Assembly: GCF_017358165.1 (NCBI RefSeq)
Contig: NZ_CP071446.1
Span: forward strand, 1,302,001-1,366,000
DNA from: Thermosipho ferrireducens
GTDB lineage: Bacteria; Thermotogota; Thermotogae; Thermotogales; Fervidobacteriaceae
DNA length: 64,000 nt
Direction: 5' to 3'
A program made the position numbers and the translations under genes. The notes under the pieces were generated by a model. The model was not told the DNA's origin. It made no database searches and worked only from the letters and a program-made list of their open reading frames with translations. Positions within the stretch are counted from its first letter, which is position 1. The number at the start of each line of letters is the position of its first letter. Below, in pieces: positions 57,120-64,000 of this stretch.

Positions 57120-57881
57120 GTGTTATTAGAGATTGAAAGGTTGACAGTCCGGTTTGGAGGGTTAGTAGCAGTTGACAATTTTAATATGGAAGTGAACAAG
57201 GGAGTTATACATTCTTTGATTGGTCCAAATGGTGCGGGGAAAACCACTGTTTTTAATGCTATATCAGGACTTGTTAAAAGTTATGGAAAAATAATACTGG
57301 ACAATCATGATATAAGTAAGGTTCCAGCATATAAAAGGGCTTTGTTTGGACTTGGAAGAAGTTTTCAAAATATAATAATTTTTAAATACATGACAGTGTT
57401 GGAAAATCTACTTGTAGGGTATCACCCTCATTTGAATTATTCTTCCTGGGATCAAATTTTCAAAACAAAAAGAGTGAATGCCCTGGAAAAAGAAGCCTGG
57501 GATTTGTCTGTTGAGGTTGCCGATATTGTGGGATTAAAAAACAAATTGGGACTTTTTGCAGGGAATTTGCCTTATGGAATACAAAAATTAATCGATGTTG
57601 GAAGGGCATTGATGTTGAAACCAAAGTTGCTACTTCTTGATGAACCTGCTGCAGGACTCACGGAAGCGGAAACTGAAAAATTCAAAGAAGCTCTTTATAG
57701 AATCAAGAATAAAGGGATAACTGTTTTGCTGGTTGAACATGATATGAATCTTGTAATGGATATTTCGGATAAGATAACGGTTTTAAACTTTGGAAAAAAG
57801 ATAGCTGAAGGTGTTCCAGCGGAAATAGCAAATAATCCAGAGGTTATAAAAGCATATTTAGGAGATGAAATTAGTGCTTAA
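57120..57881 (+). CDS. livG: Liv-type ABC transporter ATPase LivG
   Basis: A 253-aa ATPase. Walker A is LIGPNGAGKTTVFNAISG, the Q-loop and LivG-type GLGRSFQNIIIFKYMTVLENLL are present, and Walker B is LLLLDEPAAGLTEAE. The signature is degenerate: instead of LSYGQ, the segment reads NLPYGIQKLIDVGRAL, keeping the Y-G-x-Q core. H-loop VEHDMNLVM. The GTG at 57120 lies 6 bases after GAGGTG; another GTG at 57111 is inside that site. Overlaps livF by 8 bases. Confidence 0.93.
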   Translation: MLLEIERLTVRFGGLVAVDNFNMEVNKGVIHSLIGPNGAGKTTVFNAISGLVKSYGKIILDNHDISKVPAYKRALFGLGRSFQNIIIFKYMTVLENLLVGYHPHLNYSSWDQIFKTKRVNALEKEAWDLSVEVADIVGLKNKLGLFAGNLPYGIQKLIDVGRALMLKPKLLLLDEPAAGLTEAETEKFKEALYRIKNKGITVLLVEHDMNLVMDISDKITVLNFGKKIAEGVPAEIANNPEVIKAYLGDEISA

Positions 57882-58578
57882 AATAACTAATTTGAAAGTA
57901 AATTATGGACCCATACAGGCTGTGAAAAGTATATCTTTAGAAGTTAAAAAAGGCGAGATTGTATGCCTTTTGGGGCCGAATGGTGCAGGTAAAAGTTCAA
58001 CTTTAAAAGCAATAATGGGAACGGTAAAATCGAAAGGGGAAATAATATTTGAAAAAGAAGATATATCTGGCATTAAAACGCATGAAAGGGTAAGAAAAGG
58101 AATTGTTCTGTGCCCTGAAGGCAGAGGTATTTTTATGGGATTGACTGTATATGAGAATCTTATAGCTGGAGCTTATCTTGTTAATAAATCAAAAATAAAG
58201 GAAAATTTGGAATACGTTTACTCACTTTTCCCAAGACTAAAAGAAAGAAAAAAGCAAGTAGCAGGAACATTGTCAGGTGGAGAACAGCAAATGCTTGCAA
58301 TAGCGCGAGCTTTGATGGCTTCACCAAAATTACTTTTGCTTGATGAGCCTTCCTTGGGACTTGCTCCTATAATTGTTTCTGAAATAGCTAAAATTATAAG
58401 AGATATTAATAAAAAAGGGATTTCAGTGTTACTTGTAGAACAAAATGCCTCGCTTGCTTTGAAGATATCCACATATGGTTATGTGCTTGAAACTGGCAGG
58501 TTAATGCTGCAGGGGAATTCAGAGGAGTTATTAAATAGTGAAGAAGTCAAGAATAAATATTTGGGGGTAAAGAAATGA
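57874..58578 (+). CDS. livF: Liv-type ABC transporter ATPase LivF
   Basis: A 234-aa ATPase. Walker A is LLGPNGAGKSSTLKAIMG, the LivF signature segment is LCPEGRGIFMGLTVYENL, the ABC signature is LSGGEQQMLAIARAL, Walker B is LLLLDEPSLGLAP. The GTG at 57874 (MLKITNLKVNYG) is 9 bases from AGGAG. An ATG at 57865 directly abuts AGGAG and is less likely. Ends overlapping livH by 4 bases. Confidence 0.93.
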   Translation: MLKITNLKVNYGPIQAVKSISLEVKKGEIVCLLGPNGAGKSSTLKAIMGTVKSKGEIIFEKEDISGIKTHERVRKGIVLCPEGRGIFMGLTVYENLIAGAYLVNKSKIKENLEYVYSLFPRLKERKKQVAGTLSGGEQQMLAIARALMASPKLLLLDEPSLGLAPIIVSEIAKIIRDINKKGISVLLVEQNASLALKISTYGYVLETGRLMLQGNSEELLNSEEVKNKYLGVKK

Positions 58579-59450
58579 TAAATCAGATATTATTGGGGCT
58601 TTCCACTGGCGCTATTTATTCTTTAGTGGCTCTTGGACTTGTGATGATTTATAAAATAACAGGTGTGGTGAACTTTGCATTTGGAAACATGGGGATGTTT
58701 TTTGTATATATAGCTTACTGGTTTATTTCCATGAATGTTAATTTCTGGATAGGAATTATTTTTTCGCTTATTCTGGCAGGTGTTATGGGATATTTTCTGG
58801 AAAAATTTGGGCTTAGGTCGATTAGACATCTGTCACATGGTTCTATGCTGATAGTCACCTTTGGTGTACTGATGGTTCTTGAAGGACTTGCTGTGCAGAT
58901 CTGGGGTACTGATTATAAAACTTTTCCAGAAATTATAAAAGGAAGGCCATATGTGTTTAGAGGAGATTTTGGAATTCTGGTTTTAAGAAAACAGGATGTG
59001 TTAATATTTGCACTGTTGATAATGGTTTCTATTTTGATATTTTTTCTGATGAAATACACAAAGTTTGGAATCGCAATTAGAGCAGTATCGGAAAATGAAG
59101 AAATATCAAGTTATATGGGGATTAATGTGGGGAAAATCTTTTCATTTTCGTGGATATTTGGAACAGTTGTTGCCACGGGAGTTGGTATTCTTGTTGCGCC
59201 GAAAACTTTTGTTTCACCTTCCATGCTCCTGTTCTACCAGCTTGAAGGGTTTACTGCTGCTGTTCTCGGGGGATTTGAAAGCTTTACAGGGGCTATATTT
59301 GGTGGCTTATTACTTGGAGTTTTAGAAAATCTCGTTGGAAAGTACATATCAAATGATTTGAAATCGACGTTTTCTTTATTACTCATTATTGTTGTTTTAC
59401 TTTTATTTCCTAACGGAATATTTGGAATGAAAAAGAGGGAAAGAGTATGA
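58575..59450 (+). CDS. livH: Liv-type ABC transporter permease LivH
   Basis: A 291-aa membrane subunit with about eight hydrophobic segments. Family pattern: GLSTGAIYSLVALGLVMIYKITGVVNFAFGNMGM at the start, FGIAIRAVSENEEISSYMGINVGK (the ATPase-contact loop), and GGFESFTGAIFGGLLLGVLENLVG at the end. Overlaps livF and livM by 4 bases each, so the importer genes are tightly coupled. Confidence 0.94.
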   Translation: MINQILLGLSTGAIYSLVALGLVMIYKITGVVNFAFGNMGMFFVYIAYWFISMNVNFWIGIIFSLILAGVMGYFLEKFGLRSIRHLSHGSMLIVTFGVLMVLEGLAVQIWGTDYKTFPEIIKGRPYVFRGDFGILVLRKQDVLIFALLIMVSILIFFLMKYTKFGIAIRAVSENEEISSYMGINVGKIFSFSWIFGTVVATGVGILVAPKTFVSPSMLLFYQLEGFTAAVLGGFESFTGAIFGGLLLGVLENLVGKYISNDLKSTFSLLLIIVVLLLFPNGIFGMKKRERV

Positions 59451-61150
59451 AGAAGATTGTATGGATTTTGATATTGTTGATTCTTCCTGTTTTGCTTTTA
59501 AAATTAACGTTTGTTCTTACAATAATAACGCTGGTGATGATATACTCTATTGCTGCCATTGGTTTGAATTTAATAATGGGTTATGTAGGACAAATTTCTA
59601 TAGGTCACGCAGCATTTATGAGTATTGGCGCATATACATCGGCGATTTTTGTTTTAAGATTCGATGTTCCGATCCTGGTAGGGGTTATTTTAGGAACATT
59701 GCTTTCTTTTATATTTGGTATAATTCTTGGATTTCCCGCTTTAAGACTTTCCGGTTTTTATCTTGCAATTGCAACAATGGGGTTTGGAATAGCTGTTGAG
59801 CAAATAATGGGAGCCTGGGAAAATGTTACAGGTGGACATATAGGGATTAGAAATATTCCGTTTTACGATTTTGCTAATAATGATCTTTTAAAATATTATT
59901 TTGTTTTTGCAATTCTTTTTATTTCCTATTATATATTTGATTCGCTGATAAATGGGAAATATGGAAGAGCATGGAAAACAATTCGAGAAAATGAGAAAGC
60001 AGCTGTTGCAATGGGAATAAATCTTTCAAAATACAAGGTTCTGGGGTTTGCAATAGGTTCAGCGTTTTCTGGACTTGCGGGTGCACTTTATGCACATGTG
60101 GTTGGTTATATTTCACCTGCAGATTTTGGACTTGCAAAATCTCTGGATCTTCTCACGATAGTCGTAATAGGAGGTCTTGGATTAAATTTTGGTCCATTTT
60201 TTGGCTCAATTATTTACACAGGATTACCATTTTTTCTCAGCAGAACAGAAATTTCACTTTCAATAGTGTTTGGTTCATTATTGATAGTAGTTGTTTTATT
60301 TATGCCAAGGGGTATAGGGTACTACGTATATCTTCTTGAACTAAAATATTTGTCTAAGATCTCTGCATGGATTAGAAGGGGGAGAAAAATGCGCGGAAAG
60401 TTAATTAAAACTCGTATAGGAAATATTCATTATCTTGAATCGGGACAGGGTGAAAACAATATCCTTTTTGTTCATGGAAATTTTGCAAGTTCTCTGTGGT
60501 ACAAAGAACTTATGAATCTACTCCCTGAAAATTATAAAGCATTTGCTCTTGATCTTCCAAATTTTGGGTATTCTGATCCAATTGATAATATTAGTATTCA
60601 TTCTTATGCCGAAGCTCTAAATGCCTTTGTAGAAGCAGTTAATCTTGATAAATTTATCCTTGTTGGTCATTCACTTGGTGGTGCTGTAGTAATTGATTAT
60701 TTGATAAATTACAGTGAAAAAGTGGAAAAGTTGATTCTTGTCGATCCAGCTCCAATTGACGGTTTAAAAACACCTGAAGAAAGCTACCCAATACTCGAGT
60801 TGTACAGAAATAATCCTGAGCTTCTTAAAAAAGCTATTAAAGCTATAGCACCGACATACACTAACGATAATTTTTTTGATGAAGCAGTTTCAGATGCTTT
60901 GAGAATGAATCCAAAGTGCTTTACAGAAAATGCAAGAGCATTAGAAAAAATAAATTATACAAAAGAAGTTAAAAAAATAAATACACCGGTTACTGTTATA
61001 TGGGGAGATAAAGATATAATTCTTTCAAAAGAACAAATGGAAAAGACTTCAAAAGCTTTTAAAAATGGTAAATTGATAACTCTATCCGGGATTGGACATA
61101 GTCCGATTTTAGAAGCCCCGGATAGAGTTTTAAATGTGGTAATCCAGTAA
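59447..61150 (+). CDS. livM: LivM permease fused in frame to an alpha/beta-hydrolase
   Basis: The frame of 567 aa has two parts. Residues 1 to about 314 are a full LivM permease (LNLIMGYVGQISIGHAAFMS, GFPALRLSGFYLAIATMGFG, AWKTIRENEKAAVAMGINLSKYK, VIGGLGLNFGPFFGS). Residues about 315-567 are a full alpha/beta-hydrolase (VHGNFASSLWY, nucleophile in LVGHSLGGAVVIDYL, acid in VIWGDKD, His in LSGIGHSPILE). At the junction lies an internal AAGGGGGAG, 4 bases before an in-frame ATG at 60389. The hydrolase could thus be made as a separate protein, as a fusion, or both. LivM's usual cytoplasmic C-terminus would place the hydrolase inside the cell. Confidence 0.9.
   Translation: MKKIVWILILLILPVLLLKLTFVLTIITLVMIYSIAAIGLNLIMGYVGQISIGHAAFMSIGAYTSAIFVLRFDVPILVGVILGTLLSFIFGIILGFPALRLSGFYLAIATMGFGIAVEQIMGAWENVTGGHIGIRNIPFYDFANNDLLKYYFVFAILFISYYIFDSLINGKYGRAWKTIRENEKAAVAMGINLSKYKVLGFAIGSAFSGLAGALYAHVVGYISPADFGLAKSLDLLTIVVIGGLGLNFGPFFGSIIYTGLPFFLSRTEISLSIVFGSLLIVVVLFMPRGIGYYVYLLELKYLSKISAWIRRGRKMRGKLIKTRIGNIHYLESGQGENNILFVHGNFASSLWYKELMNLLPENYKAFALDLPNFGYSDPIDNISIHSYAEALNAFVEAVNLDKFILVGHSLGGAVVIDYLINYSEKVEKLILVDPAPIDGLKTPEESYPILELYRNNPELLKKAIKAIAPTYTNDNFFDEAVSDALRMNPKCFTENARALEKINYTKEVKKINTPVTVIWGDKDIILSKEQMEKTSKAFKNGKLITLSGIGHSPILEAPDRVLNVVIQ
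61078..61129 (+). repeat. Nested inverted repeat in the 3' end of the livM-hydrolase frame
   Basis: Perfect 13-base arms AACTCTATCCGGG (61078-61090) and CCCGGATAGAGTT (61117-61129) enclose a smaller hairpin GGAC-ATA-GTCC. It is within coding sequence 21 bases before the stop. With T-rich sequence after it, it may act as the operon's terminator. Confidence 0.6.
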
Positions 61151-61157
61151 TCTTTAC

Positions 61158-62486
61158 TTATTTAAGCGCTTGCAATGCAACTGTGTTCAAAAAATTCCAG
61201 GGTTTATTAAAGTGCGGCTGAAAGAAAAAGTCTGCAAAAGCCAGATCCTCTATTTTCATTTTAGTTTTAATAGCAAGTGACATAGTGTTTATCGCCTCTG
61301 TGATATTTGCTCTTGATATAATTTGTGCTCCAACTATTACCTTATTATCTTTTCTATAAACAAGTTTCACAATAACTTCCCTGTAATCTGGCATGAATTC
61401 AGGTTTGTTGTTTTCTTTTATAACAACTGATTCAACATCTATATTTTTACTATTTGCTAATGTTTCGCTTAAACCTGTGGATGCAACATTATACTCATAT
61501 ATTTTTACTCCGGATGTTCCTTGCGTTCCCTGGTATTTGACTTTTTCATCAAATAAGTTGTATGCGATAATTGTTCCCATTCTAACAGCATTTGTTGCGA
61601 GGGGAATATATTCGTAAGAATTTGTAGGTGTAAATTTGACTGCACAACAATCACCGGCAGCATACACGTCTTTAATATTTGTCTGCAAATAATCATCTGT
61701 TATTATTGCGCCATTGGGAAGCATCTTCAAATTTTCTCTGAAAAGTTCAGTATTTGGTTTGAATCCTACACAAAGAATGACAAGATCTGCTTTATATTCG
61801 TTTTTGTCGGTCCTTAATTTTTCAACTTTCCCATTTCCAATTATTTCGATGACTCTTTCACCCAGTGCAAAATTTATTCCTGCTTCTTTCATCCTTTTTT
61901 CTAAAACATCTGTAAATTCTTTATCAAGATACTTTGAAAGTATTCTTTTTTCAATATCGATTAGTGTCACATTCTTACCGTTTAATTGAAACGCTTCTGC
62001 AAGTTCCACTCCTATATAACCTGCCCCAATTACAACAATGTTTCTGGCATTTTTAGAAGAATTTATTATATCCTGCGCATGGTTAAAATTTTTTGACAAT
62101 TTTACTCCTGGAAGATTTATACCTGGAATATCCGGAATAATTGGCCATGAACCTGTAGTTATAATAAGTTTGTCATAATTATCTTCGAATATCTCTCCAC
62201 TTTTAAGGTTTTCAACTATCACTTTTTTATTTTCGAAGTCAATCTTTTTTACATTGTGTAACATTTTCGTCGCTACTTTCATTTCTTTAAGCTTTTCTGG
62301 AGATGAATAAAAAAGTTTTTGTGGATCTTTTATTACTCCGCCAACGTGAAGAGCGATTCCGCAAGAAAGAAAAGATATGTTGTCATTTCTCTCATACACG
62401 GTGATTTCAATATCTGGATAAAGCTTCTTTGCTGTGGTTATAAATGCGGTGCCCGCGTGTGTACATCCAATAACAATAATTTTCAT
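61158..62486 (-). CDS. NADH oxidase / CoA-disulfide reductase-like flavoprotein
   Basis: A 442-aa FAD-dependent pyridine-nucleotide disulfide oxidoreductase. FAD motif VIGCTHAGTAFIT at the start, the single active-site Cys in NISFLSCGIALHVGG near residue 43, the NAD(P)H site VIGAGYIGVELAEAF, and the second FAD motif VYAAGDCCAV. The SFLSCG type marks the Nox/Npx/CoADR group, which reduce O2, H2O2 or CoA disulfide. It is convergent with the CoA-linked operon, 7 bases apart. A protective or CoA-thiol role fits an anaerobe. Confidence 0.93.
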   Translation of the reverse strand: MKIIVIGCTHAGTAFITTAKKLYPDIEITVYERNDNISFLSCGIALHVGGVIKDPQKLFYSSPEKLKEMKVATKMLHNVKKIDFENKKVIVENLKSGEIFEDNYDKLIITTGSWPIIPDIPGINLPGVKLSKNFNHAQDIINSSKNARNIVVIGAGYIGVELAEAFQLNGKNVTLIDIEKRILSKYLDKEFTDVLEKRMKEAGINFALGERVIEIIGNGKVEKLRTDKNEYKADLVILCVGFKPNTELFRENLKMLPNGAIITDDYLQTNIKDVYAAGDCCAVKFTPTNSYEYIPLATNAVRMGTIIAYNLFDEKVKYQGTQGTSGVKIYEYNVASTGLSETLANSKNIDVESVVIKENNKPEFMPDYREVIVKLVYRKDNKVIVGAQIISRANITEAINTMSLAIKTKMKIEDLAFADFFFQPHFNKPWNFLNTVALQALK

Positions 62487-62530
62487 TTTTCCCCCTCCTT
62501 TTCAAGCAAATAATGCTCTTTCCTGATTAT

Positions 62531-62559
62531 ATTATATTTCAGAAAACTTAGTTAGTCAA
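62531..62559 (-). promoter_or_regulatory. Strong promoter of the Nox/CoADR-like gene
   Basis: The reverse strand has TTGACT, exactly 17 bases, TATAAT, close to consensus, about 45 bases before the start. A perfect 10-base palindrome AGGTATACCT lies just upstream at 62569-62578 and may be an operator. Confidence 0.85.
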
Positions 62560-62637
62560 TATATAATAAGGTATACCTAATATATGAAATAGTACATAAT
62601 GTAGAATTTTTCAAGATAACTACTTAAAACTCTCAGT

Positions 62638-62666
62638 TTTACAAAATAATGTAAGTTTGATAGAAT
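62638..62666 (+). promoter_or_regulatory. Promoter of the DUF1648-type membrane protein gene
   Basis: TTTACA, 17 bases, TAGAAT preceded by TGA (extended -10), about 41 bases before the ATG at 62707. Confidence 0.7.
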
Positions 62667-62706
62667 AGTGAAAAAGAACAGTTTAGCAATAGACGGAGGT
62701 GAGGTA

Positions 62707-63255
62707 ATGAAAGTACCGATGAAACCTTTTTCTGCTATGGGGAAGTTTTTGTTAACAATGTTGGTTATTGGGGCAACACTTATGTGGATAACATTTGTTT
62801 ATTTTTATTATTCTTTACCTGAACAGATAATCACAAAATTTAGTTTTAAAGGAGAGCCACTTAACTATGGAAGTAAAATATCTCTCTGGTTTTTTCCTGT
62901 AAGTTTTTCTATAACACCTTTGCTTATATTTTTTCTGTCCATATTTAGATTTTCTATTTTTAACAAAGCTCCTTACATAATGAATTTACCAGCTTTTTAT
63001 ACAAATTTGAATAAGATGCCTCTTGAACAACAATCAATATGGTTAAATAAAGCGTTTGAAATTGTTTTAATTATAGGTAATGCGGTCACTTATTTGCTTT
63101 TAGCCCTTGAATATGGAACACTTGTTGGCATTAAAACTCAGGAATTACCTTCATGGTATGTACCTGCCGTATTTTTGCTACCAATTTTATTGGTTCCTTT
63201 AGTTATATGGTTGTTGTATAGATTAAATAAAAAAATGGAAAAAGAGATTGAGTAG
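62707..63255 (+). CDS. DUF1648-type membrane protein
   Basis: A 182-aa protein with four hydrophobic segments. The start of the family's domain is visible after the first helix: YSLPEQIITKFSFKGEPLNYGSKISLW resembles DUF1648 (P-x-x-I-x-x-H/K-F-x-x-x-G-x-P-x-x-Y/W-G-S-K), seen in SdpI-like and other regulators and membrane proteins. An earlier in-frame start at 62668 is near the promoter; ATG 62707 has GGAGGTG 8 bases upstream. Function unknown. Convergent with the ribokinase-like gene, 20 bases apart. Confidence 0.78.
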   Translation: MKVPMKPFSAMGKFLLTMLVIGATLMWITFVYFYYSLPEQIITKFSFKGEPLNYGSKISLWFFPVSFSITPLLIFFLSIFRFSIFNKAPYIMNLPAFYTNLNKMPLEQQSIWLNKAFEIVLIIGNAVTYLLLALEYGTLVGIKTQELPSWYVPAVFLLPILLVPLVIWLLYRLNKKMEKEIE

Positions 63256-63275
63256 GCGAAAATATAAATACTAAA

Positions 63276-64000
63276 TTATCTTAGAATTTGTTTCTCCTTC
63301 AGATTCTTTTCTAAAAATCTTTCGACTTCTTTTCTTTCTGGAATAGAAGTTTGAGCACCACTTCTTGTAACAGATATTGCTGATGCGGCGCATGCGAAAA
63401 TTAAACTGTATTCTATATTCTTTGTCTCAAATAGTGCAACAGCAAAAGCTCCGTTGAACACATCTCCGGCTGCTGTGGTATCTTTTGCTTTAACTTTGAA
63501 TGCAGGAATTTTTACTTTTCTGGAACCATCGAAATATAAGACGCCTGCTTCTCCGAGCTTTATTATCATTCTTTTTAAACCAAACTCCTGGAAATTTTTA
63601 AAACTTTCATCAAAAGAAATAAATTTTCCGAAAAATTTATTAGATAGTAATTTTGTTTCTTCCTCGTTAGGTGTTAAAAAATCGACGTACCTGAAAATTT
63701 CTTTTTCGATACCTTCAACAGGAGCAGGATCAAAAATAACAAGCTTTCCGTTTTCTTTAAAAAGTTTTGCAACCTCCAGACTGGTTTTAAATGGTATTTC
63801 GTTTTGTAAAAGCACAATATCGTTTTTTAATAACATTTCTTTTTTCTTCAATACTAAATCAATACTGAGTTTCCTGTTTGCTCCAGGGTAAATTATTATT
63901 CTATTTTCCCCTTGCTCTGTAACTTCAATAAAAGCAAGTCCATTATAATCATTTACAATTTCATATCCTCTAATTTTCAACAGGTTATAACTTTCCCTAA
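63276..64000 (-). CDS. Ribokinase-family sugar kinase (5' end outside window)
   Basis: A PfkB-type carbohydrate kinase lacking roughly its first 65-75 residues, because the frame stays open to the window edge. It has GENRIIIYPGANRKL (substrate region), LLQNEIPFKTSLEVAKLF, VIFDPAPVEGI, DFLTPNEEETKLLS, and the catalytic signature DTTAAGDVFNGAFAVAL with Asp base, ending SAISVTRSGAQTSIP. This pattern matches ribokinase (RbsK) best. The in-frame TTG at 63980 is not the real start. Confidence 0.9.
   Translation of the reverse strand, partial: RESYNLLKIRGYEIVNDYNGLAFIEVTEQGENRIIIYPGANRKLSIDLVLKKKEMLLKNDIVLLQNEIPFKTSLEVAKLFKENGKLVIFDPAPVEGIEKEIFRYVDFLTPNEEETKLLSNKFFGKFISFDESFKNFQEFGLKRMIIKLGEAGVLYFDGSRKVKIPAFKVKAKDTTAAGDVFNGAFAVALFETKNIEYSLIFACAASAISVTRSGAQTSIPERKEVERFLEKNLKEKQILR

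Noticed and set aside
59919-60137. Leftward 72-aa open frame inside livM
   Set aside because: No ribosome site; it lies within a well-supported membrane protein gene.
63276-63980. N-terminally truncated ribokinase pseudogene
   Set aside because: The frame stays open through base 64000, so the missing start is simply outside the window.

Overview
The window looks like a stretch of chromosome from a low-GC, thermophile-type member of the Thermotogota. Support comes from the gene content: large family-5 peptide/sugar-binding proteins, a K+-dependent membrane pyrophosphatase, an archaeal-type phosphoglycerate mutase, RqcH, Rho, LptA- and LolA-like envelope proteins, and strong GGAGG-type ribosome binding sites in front of TTG/GTG starts. 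I cannot fix the genus from sequence alone. There are no insertion sequences, phage genes or CRISPR arrays. Both tRNAs (Ser-TGA, Ser-GGA) have CCA encoded in the DNA.

Layout. 1-5879 (+): the end of an oligopeptide-type ABC operon (OppD partial, OppF, binding protein, OppB, an OppC with a large insertion), closed by a terminator. 5944-19969 (-): tRNA-Ser and a long, tightly packed housekeeping and envelope run (YqeG, two exported proteins, an ion permease, an acidic TPR protein, Rho, Upp, PrfA, PilT, DnaX, MiaA, an LptA-like protein, two patatin-like proteins, Nfo, a GNAT). 20011-20296: a repeat island. 20298-22025 (-): NadE. 22133-28067 (+): a winged-helix/Rossmann regulator, an orphan MbhE/MnhB-like membrane protein, an unknown protein, Lgt, ApgM and ComEC. 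27971-30131 (-): Fur, NusA, RimP and tRNA-Ser. 30215-30991 (-): an orphan gene. 31302-37763 (+): a second binding protein, RqcH, UvrB and a diguanylate cyclase. 37760-45398 (-): CoaE, a small protein, Pgi, Apt, a phosphodiester glycosidase, a pyrimidine phosphorylase and a two-component pair. 45583-49447 (+): HppA, EcfT and a 1-phosphofructokinase.

The most unusual region is 49560-61150 (+), a single compact operon. It has its own promoter and an inverted-repeat operator candidate. It encodes an alpha/beta hydrolase, a divergent ketoacyl-synthase-III-like enzyme, a regulator made of two fused TetR units, an acyl-CoA:carboxylate CoA-transferase, a thiolase, an NAD-type short-chain dehydrogenase, and a complete LivKGFHM importer. 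The LivM permease frame runs without a stop into a second alpha/beta hydrolase. My reading, which is inference, is a regulated import-and-degradation pathway for a short-chain ester or hydroxy/keto acid, for example 3-hydroxybutyrate-type compounds, ending in acetyl-CoA. A divergent CoA-disulfide-reductase/NADH-oxidase-like flavoprotein, a DUF1648-type membrane protein and a ribokinase-family gene running off the edge finish the window.
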